Source: Paraburkholderia fungorum (GTDB taxonomy: Bacteria; Pseudomonadota; Gammaproteobacteria; Burkholderiales; Burkholderiaceae). Taken from it: DNA of 64,000 nucleotides. Within the stretch, counting starts at the first letter, position 1, and each line of letters starts with the position of its first letter. Under the pieces are notes generated by a model, which ran no database searches, was not told where the DNA came from, and worked only from the letters and a program-made list of their open reading frames with translations. Positions 17,035 to 25,107 of this stretch are shown here, in pieces. The stretch lies in NCBI RefSeq assembly GCF_003610895.1, contig NZ_MCAS01000034.1, positions 62,001 to 126,000 of the forward strand, read 5' to 3'. Both the position numbers and the translations under genes were made by a program.

Positions 17035-17844
17035 ATGCCCGAAGAAGTCCAGTACAGTCACTCCACCGACATCCCCGGTCTGATCCTGGGCACGGCCCGG
17101 TTTGCCGAGTTTCGCTTTGAGCCGCACTATCATCTCGACTGCCATATCGCACTCGTGACCAGCGGGGTGCAACGTCAGTCGTTTCGTGGGGAGTCCCTGT
17201 TGCTCACGCGCGGCGCAATCCAGCTTATGCCCGCGGGCGAGGTTCATGACGGGGTTGCTGGTGCCGACGAGTCGTACACGCTTCGAACATTCCGGTTGTC
17301 GCCCGCGTTGCTCGATGGCCTGGGCGAGGAAATCACGGGCAGGCACTACTTCCCGTCCCAGGCCGCCGCGGTGCTGCAAGATAGCCGCCTCGCAGACCAA
17401 CTGCTCGACATGCACGCAACCCTCCAGCAGGGGATGAACGATCCGGTCAGGAACGAAACCTACGTTCTGGAACTGCTGGAGTCACTGTTCGCCCGTTTGA
17501 AGCAGCCATCTCCCCAAACCATTGCCGGCGCTTTATCGGCTCAGCAACTGCGGCTTATTCGGGAATTCGTCGAAGCGCATATCGCCGACAAAATCGTTCT
17601 GGAAGATCTGGCTCTTCTGGTTGGCCTCGGCCGATTCCGGTTCCTGAAACTCTTCAAACGCGCTATCGGCATGACACCACATGCCTGGCTACTGCGCATG
17701 AGGCTGGAAAAGGCGGTGGCGTTGATCAACGCGAACAGGAACATGCCGATCACTGAGATTGCACACGCCGTCGGCTTCTTTGATCAAAGCCATTTCACGC
17801 GGGCGTTTCGTGAGGCTTACGGTATTACGCCCGCTCGCTTCTGA
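17035..17844 (+). CDS. AraC family transcriptional regulator
   Basis: 269 residues, start fixed by an excellent GGAGGTGAG ribosome site. N-terminal cupin-like AraC_binding domain (FEPHYHLDCHIALVTSGVQRQSFRG, GAIQLMPAGEVHDG); C-terminal double HTH (DLALLVGLGRFRFLKLFKRAIGMTPHAW and EIAHAVGFFDQSHFTRAFREAYGITP). It lies 108 bp upstream of and co-directional with the threonine-aldolase-family gene, which is its likeliest target. Confidence 0.9.
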   Translation: MPEEVQYSHSTDIPGLILGTARFAEFRFEPHYHLDCHIALVTSGVQRQSFRGESLLLTRGAIQLMPAGEVHDGVAGADESYTLRTFRLSPALLDGLGEEITGRHYFPSQAAAVLQDSRLADQLLDMHATLQQGMNDPVRNETYVLELLESLFARLKQPSPQTIAGALSAQQLRLIREFVEAHIADKIVLEDLALLVGLGRFRFLKLFKRAIGMTPHAWLLRMRLEKAVALINANRNMPITEIAHAVGFFDQSHFTRAFREAYGITPARF

Positions 17845-17952
17845 CGGCGGCGCGGCAATTTTTTACAAGGCATTCTGGTAGCGGATCGGTAGCCTTCGGT
17901 TTCTGGCCTCGCACCCGTCCTGGGCGGCCCCCATCCAAGGCAGAAGCACCGA

Positions 17953-18990
17953 ATGACTACTTTCAGCTTTCTTGACGACTACAGCGAAGGCGCACATCCC
18001 GACATTCTCAGCGCCCTGACCGAATCCAACTACGTTCAGCAGGCAGCCTACGGGGAAGACGCCTACTCTGCCGAGGCAACAGATCTGCTCAAGGCCCGCC
18101 TGGGGCGCACGTTCAATGGCGCGATCCATTACGTCGCCAGCGGGACCATGGCCAACATCGTTTCGATATCCAGCTGCCTGCGTCCGCATGAGGCTGTCAT
18201 TGCAGTGGAGTCGGGGCATATCGTAGTCAGGGAGGCGGGTGCTATTGAGGCAACCGGCCACAAGCTCATCGTCGTTCCTGCCGTAGACGGGAAGCTCACA
18301 CCCGCCAATATCGAGGCCGCGCTTGCCGGCAATGCTCATTTCCCGCACATGGCAAAGCCTCGACTTATGTATCTGTCGAATGCGACTGAAATAGGCACCG
18401 TGTACTCCCTTGCGGAACTGCGGGAGATATCGGCGCTCGCAAAGCAGCGGGGCCTGATTCTATTTCTCGATGGCGCGCGATTGGGTGCGGCACTCGCATC
18501 CGGCAAGAGCGACGTGACATTGGCCGATATTGCGTCTCTCGTCGACATTTTCTGGATCGGTGGGACCAAGGCCGGCGCGCTTCTGGGTGAAGCAATTGTT
18601 GTTTGCAATCCGGCGTTGGCGGAAGATTTTGCTTTTCACGTCAAGCAACGCGGCGGCATGTTAGCCAAGGGACGGCTACTGGGTATCCAGTTTCAGGTGT
18701 TATTTGGCGTCAAGGACCTGTTCTTCGAAAATGCGAAGCACGCCAATGCCATGGCGGCAAAACTTGCCGCTGGGATCGTGTCCTGCGGTTACGCTCTCGA
18801 AGCCGAGACGGCTACGAATCAGGTCTTTCCAATATTGCCCGATTCCGTCATTTCCGCTTTGAAGCAGCACTTTGCTTTCTACGTCTGGCGAAAATCGAAT
18901 GACGATCATTCCGTGATTCGCCTGGTAACGTCGTGGGCCACGCAGGAACACCAGGTTGACGCCTTTCTGACGCGGCTCGCCCAAGTTTGA
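17953..18990 (+). CDS. threonine aldolase family PLP enzyme (beta-eliminating lyase fold)
   Basis: 345 residues, typical of low-specificity L-threonine aldolases, which cleave threonine or allo-threonine to glycine and acetaldehyde using pyridoxal phosphate. Family features: FLDDYSEGAHPDILSAL with the QQAAYGEDAYSAEA region at the N-terminus; the HYVASGTMANIVS cofactor-phosphate loop; the aspartate in LILFLDGARLGAAL; and the PLP lysine in IFWIGGTKAGALLGE. A related L-allo- or phenylserine-type specificity is equally possible. It follows an AraC regulator on the same strand. Confidence 0.88.
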   Translation: MTTFSFLDDYSEGAHPDILSALTESNYVQQAAYGEDAYSAEATDLLKARLGRTFNGAIHYVASGTMANIVSISSCLRPHEAVIAVESGHIVVREAGAIEATGHKLIVVPAVDGKLTPANIEAALAGNAHFPHMAKPRLMYLSNATEIGTVYSLAELREISALAKQRGLILFLDGARLGAALASGKSDVTLADIASLVDIFWIGGTKAGALLGEAIVVCNPALAEDFAFHVKQRGGMLAKGRLLGIQFQVLFGVKDLFFENAKHANAMAAKLAAGIVSCGYALEAETATNQVFPILPDSVISALKQHFAFYVWRKSNDDHSVIRLVTSWATQEHQVDAFLTRLAQV

Positions 18991-19083
18991 AGTCACGCCA
19001 ACAATTGCCGCTGCGCTTGCCGAGGGGCAAGCGTTGGCAGGCCCTTACCATCCCGGGCAGGGCGGCCCCTATCGATTGACAAC

Positions 19084-19105
19084 AAAAAACCGGCACTGTG
19101 CCGGT
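19084..19105 (-). terminator. rho-independent terminator
   Basis: Stem ACCGGCA / TGCCGGT with a three-base loop, and on the reverse strand a run of six T directly after the stem. It sits 30 bp past the stop of the small minus-strand gene cluster. It could also work weakly in the plus direction for the aldolase gene. Confidence 0.8.
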
Positions 19106-19133
19106 CGTTCTGTTCTTACTGGTTTACGCCGGT

Positions 19134-19361
19134 TTAACTATGCGCGCCGGGGTGACGAACACGCGTGCGAGCGTTCCATGTTCCTAACGACGTCCAGACA
19201 CGTCTGCCCCAAGGCTTCGGCTTTGGCGCCACCTCCGGATTCATGTCCTTCGCTTCCTGCTTCGGCACGACAGCCTCGTCATGCTCCGGTGCAAGCGCCG
19301 CTGCCTCTCTGCGTTTTCTGTTTTCCTCAATTTCTTCCTTGTCCACTTGATCATCGATCAT
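19134..19361 (-). CDS. small charged hypothetical protein
   Basis: 75 residues from an ATG preceded by GGGAG at good spacing. The N-terminal half is highly acidic/basic and probably helical (DDQVDKEEIEENRKRREAAA), then a Pro/Lys region ending in PKPWGRRVWTSLG. No signal peptide or recognised domain. It is the last gene before a clear terminator, downstream of the DUF1488 gene and about 220 bp away from it. Confidence 0.6.
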   Translation of the reverse strand: MIDDQVDKEEIEENRKRREAAALAPEHDEAVVPKQEAKDMNPEVAPKPKPWGRRVWTSLGTWNARTRVRHPGAHS

Positions 19362-19577
19362 GTTGCTCTCCCACTTCTAAAGGAATCGGTCCCCGCACGG
19401 GATTGTCTTTCCGTGCGGGGTGCGTCGAATCGTGTTTTGTGTTCACCGGCGGTGGCCGGTCTGACAAGAATCGCTGGGACCCCAGCCGGCGCCGGCGCCG
19501 TTAAGGGCGTGCAGGAGGGCGCTTCACAAGGCCGGGAAATGGCAGATATGGGCGCATTCTCGCGGCAGGACTACGGC

Positions 19578-19826
19578 TTACGAAATCAGATATCGATTCT
19601 GTGGACCGCCGACATACTGCTTCTTCGCGATTTCGAGAACCTTTTCGCGAAGCTCGTCAAAGGCGCCCAGCACAGACCGCTCGTCGGACCCAACGTCGGG
19701 TTGCAGATTTCTGAGCATGGCGTCGTCGACCATGAAGGTGATTTCGCGCGAATCGTCGTACCCCCAGAAGCACACGCAATGCCGGGCGGCGTCGTAGCTA
19801 CGGCTGGGGTTGGGGAACTGAAGCAC
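19578..19826 (-). CDS. DUF1488 domain protein
   Basis: About 82 residues from a GTG at 19826 that follows the upstream gene's stop by 5 bp, with GAGAAAAG as ribosome site; an alternative GTG at 19865 would overlap that gene and lacks a site. The sequence LQFPNPSRSYDAARHCVCFWGYDDSREITFMVDDAML matches the small DUF1488 family common in Burkholderia, including the FPN-SRSYD and V-FWGYD motifs and a C-terminal helix FDELREKVLEIAKKQY. The function of the family is unknown. Confidence 0.75.
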   Translation of the reverse strand: MLQFPNPSRSYDAARHCVCFWGYDDSREITFMVDDAMLRNLQPDVGSDERSVLGAFDELREKVLEIAKKQYVGGPQNRYLIS

Positions 19827-19831
19827 GGCGA

Positions 19832-20023
19832 TCAGCTTTTCTCGGACCCGGCCGAGTAGCGCCACTTACTGGCGTTGGAATCGATCGTGGCGTAATCCGC
19901 GCGTCTTTTCTCTGCTCTCAGAGCATCCGCGGTGTCCAGGATACTAGCGCGCGTTCTGCGTTCGACGACGTATTCGCTCTCGCTGCTAACCGCAGTCGAA
20001 GCACGTTTGAGTGGTGATTGCAT
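19832..20023 (-). CDS. small hypothetical protein upstream of DUF1488
   Basis: 63 residues from an ATG at 20023 with GAGG seven bases upstream. Sequence MQSPLKRASTAVSSESEYVV, then basic and polar (RRTRASILDTADALRAEKRRADYATID). No domain recognised. Its stop codon lies within the ribosome-site region of the DUF1488 gene, so coupled translation of the pair is likely. Confidence 0.5.
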   Translation of the reverse strand: MQSPLKRASTAVSSESEYVVERRTRASILDTADALRAEKRRADYATIDSNASKWRYSAGSEKS

Positions 20024-20292
20024 AATGGGGCCTCGAAGCAAGAGGCCGCTCGTTAGCGACCGACTTCCCCCACTGTATACCCTTTGGCCGGCCCCGACGC
20101 CTTTATTTGCCTGAGCGCTCTGGCGTTCAGTTTTCCGAAACAACGATCCTGTCCGCGGGGCTCACCTGATACGGCATTCCGCCCGTGCAGTTGGTGTTAA
20201 CCCGCTTGCCGTCAATTTCATAAATACACTAACATCATAGTAATTTTGACTGATTGTTTAACCGTCAATATCGAATTCGGGGGAATGTCGGA

Positions 20293-21606
20293 ATGCTTGA
20301 CCCAGCAAAGCGTGCCGCGATGTATCGAAAGATTGCCTGGCGCCTGATTCCGTTTCTTTTCGTCTGCTATATCGTCAACTTCGTGGACCGGACGAACATT
20401 GGTTTTGCCCAACTCGCGTTAAAAGAGCAACTCAATTTCTCCAATGCGATTTACGGCTTGGGAGCGGGTCTCTTTTACGTTGGCTACATTCTGTTTGAGG
20501 TCCCGAGCAATCTGCTTCTGCAGAGAACGGGCGCGCGCCGCACCATATTGCGCATCATGGTGTTGTGGGGGCTTCTGTCCATTTCGATGGCCGCGGTCAA
20601 GACACCGGGCCATTTCTACCTGGTGAGATTTCTGCTCGGTGCGGCTGAGGCCGGATTCATGCCGGGCATTCTCTTCTATCTGAGTTGCTGGATCCCGGCG
20701 GCGAGGCGAGCGCGATTTATCGCCCTGTTCATGCTCGCAATTCCGCTTTCGGGTGTGATCGGCTCGCCGATCTCGGGCTCGATCATGCAGTCGATGGAGC
20801 GCGTGGCAAGCCTGCACGGCTGGCAATGGATGTTCATTCTCGAAGGCGCGCCTGCCGTCCTGCTCGGAATCGTCGCCTGGTTCGTGCTGGCGGACGGTCC
20901 AGCGCGAGCGCCGTGGCTCTCCGGCGACGAGAAGCTTGAACTGGAAAAATCGTTGCGTGACGAATATCGCGACCCACAACCGTCTCACGCAAGCGGGGGC
21001 TGGCGCATCGCACGTAACCCGAAGCTCTATTTGCTCGCGTTCTTTTGCGTTGCAATGAACGGCAGCATCGGCGGATTCTCATTCTGGTTGCCAACCATCA
21101 TACGGAGCTTCGGTGTAAAGAATCCCGCAACAATTGGCTGGATCGCGGTGGTTCCTTACGCGCTTGGCGCGGTGGTGCTGTATTGCAATGGCCGCCATTC
21201 CGACAACACTGGCGAAAGACGCTGGCATGCAACGCTCAGTCTCGGGTTGGCATCGGGCGGGTGGCTGCTGCTTCCCGCTGTCCAGCATTCGCCTGTTCTG
21301 GCGATGCTGCTTGTCACGATCGCAACGGCGGGTACGCTCGGCACGCTGGCGTGCTTCTGGTCGCTCGTTCCCCTGTACTTTCCGAACGAGCGGGCGCTCG
21401 CTTACGCGACCGTTTCCAGCCTCGGAAGTCTGGGCAGTCTTGCAAGCCCGATCGTTGTCGGCTGGATCGCATCTGTGACGGGTTCTGTGTTTCTGGGCAC
21501 GCTGTATCTCGGCGGACTCATGCTGCTCGCTTCGATCACGCTGCTGGCGGGCACGTCACGCGAGCAGGTGTCGAGGTATGCAGCGCCCCGGTCGGTTGCG
21601 GACTGA
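20293..21606 (+). CDS. MFS transporter, anion:cation symporter (ACS) type
   Basis: 437 residues from the ATG at 20293 after GGGGGAA; an in-frame upstream start at 20254 is less likely. Twelve hydrophobic segments. Motifs of the ACS family: RLIPFLFVCYIVNFVDRTNIGFAQL in helix 1, GYILFEVPSNLLLQRTGAR in helix 2 and the following loop, RFLLGAAEAGFMPGILFYLSCWIP in helix 4. These match D-glucarate/tartrate/phthalate-type organic-acid importers. No catabolic gene is next to it, so the substrate is open. It is convergent with the MurA paralogue gene. Confidence 0.9.
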   Translation: MLDPAKRAAMYRKIAWRLIPFLFVCYIVNFVDRTNIGFAQLALKEQLNFSNAIYGLGAGLFYVGYILFEVPSNLLLQRTGARRTILRIMVLWGLLSISMAAVKTPGHFYLVRFLLGAAEAGFMPGILFYLSCWIPAARRARFIALFMLAIPLSGVIGSPISGSIMQSMERVASLHGWQWMFILEGAPAVLLGIVAWFVLADGPARAPWLSGDEKLELEKSLRDEYRDPQPSHASGGWRIARNPKLYLLAFFCVAMNGSIGGFSFWLPTIIRSFGVKNPATIGWIAVVPYALGAVVLYCNGRHSDNTGERRWHATLSLGLASGGWLLLPAVQHSPVLAMLLVTIATAGTLGTLACFWSLVPLYFPNERALAYATVSSLGSLGSLASPIVVGWIASVTGSVFLGTLYLGGLMLLASITLLAGTSREQVSRYAAPRSVAD

Positions 21607-21624
21607 GGCGGCTGCTGGAGCCAC

Positions 21625-22926
21625 TCACTCGCTGCTGGTCCACTCGACATTTGCGCCTACCGAGCGCAGGTTTTCGACGAAGCGCGGATGCGCGCGCCGG
21701 ATCGGCAGCGCATTCATGATCTCGGAGCGTCCTTCGATGCTGGCCGCGACCATCAGTAAGGCAATCGCCACGCGGATGATGTACGGACTCTCGACGCGTG
21801 CCGGACTCAGTGCCAGGCCGCCGAAGGTAATCAGCCGGTGCGGATCGGACAGGAACACATGCGCGCCGAATTTCGACAGCTCGCTGGTCCAGCCCATTGC
21901 ACCGTCATAGACCTTGTTCCAGAACATCGCACTGCCTTCGGCCTTCACGCCGAGCGCGACAAAGATCGGCAGCAGGTCGACCGGCAGATAAGGCCACGGC
22001 GCGGCTTCGACCTTGGTGAGAATATTCTGCGTGAACGGGCGGCGCACCTGCAGTGGGCCGTCGCTTGACGCACGCGACCAACCGTTTCGATGCTCGACGT
22101 TGACGCCGAACTTCGCGAATGTCCTGTCGATCAGCGGGAACTGCTCGGGCGCGGAATTCCTGACCGCGATGTCGCCGCCGGTGATGGCGCCCAGCGCGAG
22201 AAAGGTGGCGATCTCGTGGAAATCCTCGCTGAAGCGGAACTCGCCGCCGCCAAGCCGTTGGCCGCCCGTCACGCTGAGCCGCGATGTGCCGATCCCCTCT
22301 ATGCCGACGCCAAGCATGGCGAGAAAGCGGCAAAACTCCTGCACATGAGGTTCCGAGGCCGCGTTGACGAGCGTCGACGTTCCTTGCGCGGCCGCCGCGC
22401 ACAGCGCAAAGTTCTCGGTTGTCGTAACCGATGCGTAATCCAGCCAGTGATCGTTTGCGGCCATGCGCTGGTCGTTGCGTACGATCAACGAATCGTCGGT
22501 GCGTTCGAGGCGCGCGCCAAACCGCTCGAACACTTCGACGTGCGGGTCGATCTCGCGGACACCGAGCGTGCAGCCCTTCACATCACTTTCAAGGCGTGCC
22601 ACGCCGAAACGCGCGAGCAGCGGGGGAACCAGCATGATCGACGAGCGCATCTCTTCGGGAAGCTTGTGCGTTGCCGGATCGAACGTGGTCGCGTGGTGAT
22701 GCAGGTCGAGCATGCCGGTTGAAAAATTCACCGACACCTCGCTGCCGAGCGCGCGGAAGATGTCGAGAATTTTCTTGACGTCGGTAATCTCCGGCACGCC
22801 GATCAGGCGGACCGGTTGATCGGTGAGCAGCGTGGCGCAAAGGATCGGCAGAACAGCGTTCTTGTTGGCGGATGGCGTGATTTCCCCGCGTAACGGGACG
22901 CCGCCGTGGACGATCAGGTTGGACAT
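21625..22926 (-). CDS. murA: UDP-N-acetylglucosamine 1-carboxyvinyltransferase (MurA) paralogue
   Basis: 433 residues, near the usual 418-430. MurA adds enolpyruvate from PEP to UDP-GlcNAc, the first committed step of peptidoglycan synthesis in the cytoplasm. Key residues are present: Lys22-Asn23 (PSANKNAVLPIL), the PEP-attacking cysteine that is the fosfomycin target (about Cys119, in VKGCTLGVREIDPH), Asp in APWPYLPVDLLPI and Arg in SPYIIRVAIALL. The housekeeping murA of Burkholderia normally sits beside hisG, which is not so here, hence a likely second copy. It is divergent from an Amj lipid II flippase gene, so both belong to wall-precursor metabolism. Confidence 0.9.
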   Translation of the reverse strand: MSNLIVHGGVPLRGEITPSANKNAVLPILCATLLTDQPVRLIGVPEITDVKKILDIFRALGSEVSVNFSTGMLDLHHHATTFDPATHKLPEEMRSSIMLVPPLLARFGVARLESDVKGCTLGVREIDPHVEVFERFGARLERTDDSLIVRNDQRMAANDHWLDYASVTTTENFALCAAAAQGTSTLVNAASEPHVQEFCRFLAMLGVGIEGIGTSRLSVTGGQRLGGGEFRFSEDFHEIATFLALGAITGGDIAVRNSAPEQFPLIDRTFAKFGVNVEHRNGWSRASSDGPLQVRRPFTQNILTKVEAAPWPYLPVDLLPIFVALGVKAEGSAMFWNKVYDGAMGWTSELSKFGAHVFLSDPHRLITFGGLALSPARVESPYIIRVAIALLMVAASIEGRSEIMNALPIRRAHPRFVENLRSVGANVEWTSSE

Positions 22927-23043
22927 GTTCGGGAGGGCTCGAGAAAGGAGGACGTGAGGCCGATATCATGCCATTGCGCGGCTGTATGTGCTGGCCACTC
23001 CCCCTCCGGTAAACTATCTGCTCGCCCAACTCGCCACGCCAGC

Positions 23044-23847
23044 ATGGACACTCAGCTTCTGATCATCTGCGGGCTTACGTTCGTCATTCATGTGATCGCG
23101 ACACTGGCATATGCCGTGCGGATCGCGGGTGTTCGCACACGCCGGATAGCCGTGTCGTTTTCTCTATTCGGGATCATCGCCTTAGTCTCCCGGACGGCGA
23201 ATTCCTTTCAGGGACCCTTTATAGCGAAGCGGGTGGAGCTCGATATCGCCCGGCACACGGAGAGTGGTTTGCTCGGTGACTTTCGCTTTTTCCTGCTGTC
23301 CGCCACCTTGGCGAGCATCGTGGGAGCCTGCCTGATCCCCACGTTTCAGCGTTATTTCAGCCGGGCGGTCGAGCATTTTCAGGCCAACCGCTCGATCCCT
23401 CGTCTGCTGCTCCACGTCTTCAGCCGTGGCGGCGTCAACTATATCCGGGATGGCGCGCGGCTCCCGTCCCGCCACAACGTCACCCAACTGGCATCTGGCG
23501 CCGGCGTTTCCTGGAAGGTCATCGGGCTGAACGTTTTCGCCATGGCAATCTGGACGGTCGGCGTTTTTGCGTCACTCTATGCGGGATACCTGAAGCCGGA
23601 ATTGCGAGTGACATGTGCGAATCTGTCCTCGGTGATCAACGGTTTTGCGACTGTCGTCCTGGCGGTGGTGATCGACCCGCAAGTTTCAGTCATGACAGAC
23701 GATGTGATCGAAGGCCGCGTTTCGGAAAACAGCTTCCGGCGAGCGATCACTACGCTGGTGGGGGCGCGCGTTATCGGAACGCTATGCGCGCAAGCGGTGC
23801 TTGTGCCAGCGGCATTTCTCATTGTTCGCGTCGCGGAGCTCATCTAG
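23044..23847 (+). CDS. amj: lipid II flippase Amj family membrane protein
   Basis: 267 residues with about six hydrophobic segments. The N-terminal stretch LTFVIHVIATLAYAVRIAGVRTRRIAVSFSLF, followed by ALVSRTANSFQGPFIAKRVE, is characteristic of the Amj (YdaH) family. Its Bacillus subtilis member flips lipid II as an alternative to MurJ. C-terminal helices lie around VIGLNVFAMAIWTVGVFASLYAGYL and VLVPAAFLIVRVAEL. Start: ATG at 23044; no strong ribosome site. Divergent from the MurA paralogue with about 117 bp between starts, so shared regulation is plausible. Confidence 0.85.
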   Translation: MDTQLLIICGLTFVIHVIATLAYAVRIAGVRTRRIAVSFSLFGIIALVSRTANSFQGPFIAKRVELDIARHTESGLLGDFRFFLLSATLASIVGACLIPTFQRYFSRAVEHFQANRSIPRLLLHVFSRGGVNYIRDGARLPSRHNVTQLASGAGVSWKVIGLNVFAMAIWTVGVFASLYAGYLKPELRVTCANLSSVINGFATVVLAVVIDPQVSVMTDDVIEGRVSENSFRRAITTLVGARVIGTLCAQAVLVPAAFLIVRVAELI

Positions 23848-23872
23848 CACGGCGCGCGGTGGTAGCTCGCCG

Positions 23873-24781
23873 TCACGGCAACACGATACTCGGGCCGAGC
23901 TTCGCTAAAGCGAACTCCCGTACATGGGATACGAAGGATTTCGCCAGCAATGGAGCGGGCCGTTGAGCAGGCGTCAGCACCGCAAAGTCGGTGACGAGCG
24001 TCGGCTCGAAGCGTCTGAAGACTACACCTGTACCTCGATAGCCCCACGCACTGATTGCGTCTATGACGGCGACCCCCGCGCCCGCTTCCACAAAAGAACA
24101 GATCGCATGCCCAACCGGGCTCTCTATCTGAACGTTGAGTTCGACACCATGTGCCGCAAACAACGCGTCTATTTGCAGACGCGAGGTAACGCTGCGTGGA
24201 TGCACAACGAAACGCTCCCCTGCAAGATCGGTTGGTGTGACTGTTTCCATCGCACATAGCCGGTGTCCTGCGGGTAATGCGCAAACCATACGCGTGGACA
24301 TCAGGCGCTCTCCATGCGAGCTGGTGTGGTTCATCGAAAGAACGGCGAAACCGATATCGCAGCGCTGTCCCATCACCATGTCCACCACCGTGCGCGACGA
24401 ATGCGAGGCGAGAGACACGTGGGCGTCCGGCTTGGACTTCAGATAATCCGCGATTGCATGCGGTAGCAAGGACAGCGAAATCGACGGCGCAGCCGCAATC
24501 TGCAGCGTGCCTCGACGAAGGTTTCTTATGTCGTCCGCCGCGCGCGAGATTCGATCGACACCTGCCAGCGATCGCTGCACCTCTTCAAAGAGCGCTTGCC
24601 CTTCTACCGTTGGATGCAGGCGCCCTTTAACGCGATCAAACAGTTTGAACCGGACCGAGCGTTCCAGATCGGCCAGCAGCCGTGTTGTTGCCGGCTGCGA
24701 GATATGGAGCATCTCGCTTGCGAGCGTAACGGTCTGGTAGAGCATCACCGCCCTGAAGGCTTCTAGCTGGCGAATCTTCAT
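23873..24781 (-). CDS. LysR family transcriptional regulator
   Basis: 302 residues. N-terminal winged HTH IRQLEAFRAVMLYQTVTLASEMLHISQPATTRLLADLERSVRFKLFDR, then a periplasmic-binding-protein-like effector domain (DIGFAVLSMNHTSSHGERLMS, GAGVAVIDAISAWGY). The VTLASEMLHISQPATTRLLADLE form is typical of the OccR/NocR opine-type branch. It is divergent from a YfcC-type carrier gene, and dyad sequences in the shared 326-bp gap look like LysR sites, so it probably controls the carrier and the downstream lyase. Confidence 0.9.
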   Translation of the reverse strand: MKIRQLEAFRAVMLYQTVTLASEMLHISQPATTRLLADLERSVRFKLFDRVKGRLHPTVEGQALFEEVQRSLAGVDRISRAADDIRNLRRGTLQIAAAPSISLSLLPHAIADYLKSKPDAHVSLASHSSRTVVDMVMGQRCDIGFAVLSMNHTSSHGERLMSTRMVCALPAGHRLCAMETVTPTDLAGERFVVHPRSVTSRLQIDALFAAHGVELNVQIESPVGHAICSFVEAGAGVAVIDAISAWGYRGTGVVFRRFEPTLVTDFAVLTPAQRPAPLLAKSFVSHVREFALAKLGPSIVLP

Positions 24782-25107
24782 ATCTGGCTCTATAACAAAA
24801 TGCTATCGATGTTGAAACAGAAAGCATTGTACAGCGCACATTCGGCTTCGTAATCTACAGTGAATCCAATGCCATAAAGGTGTTGTGGCGAGAGATAAAG
24901 CTATAGCATTCTGTGCCATATCTAGGGGTTTACCCACAAGGCAACAGCTCATCTCTTCGTCAGCGTTGCGTCGCTCGGAGACAAGCGACTTTCAGGCAAA
25001 AGGGTTTCATTCAATATTTACGGCGGTGGATGCATGTTCAGGAACACGGTAAGTCAGGAGCGGACATCTCGCGCCTGTCTCATTTCACTTCATAACGTGG
25101 CTACGCG
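24782..25107. promoter_or_regulatory. divergent control region with LysR-type dyads
   Basis: A/T-rich gap between LysR and carrier genes. AATGCTAT (24799-24806) and its exact complement ATAGCATT (24903-24910) lie about 100 bp apart, with a half site AGCATT at 24823-24828. The second copy forms part of the palindrome GCTATAGC (24900-24907). The first lies within 20 bp of the LysR start, fitting autorepression. No gene is seen in this gap. Confidence 0.55.
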
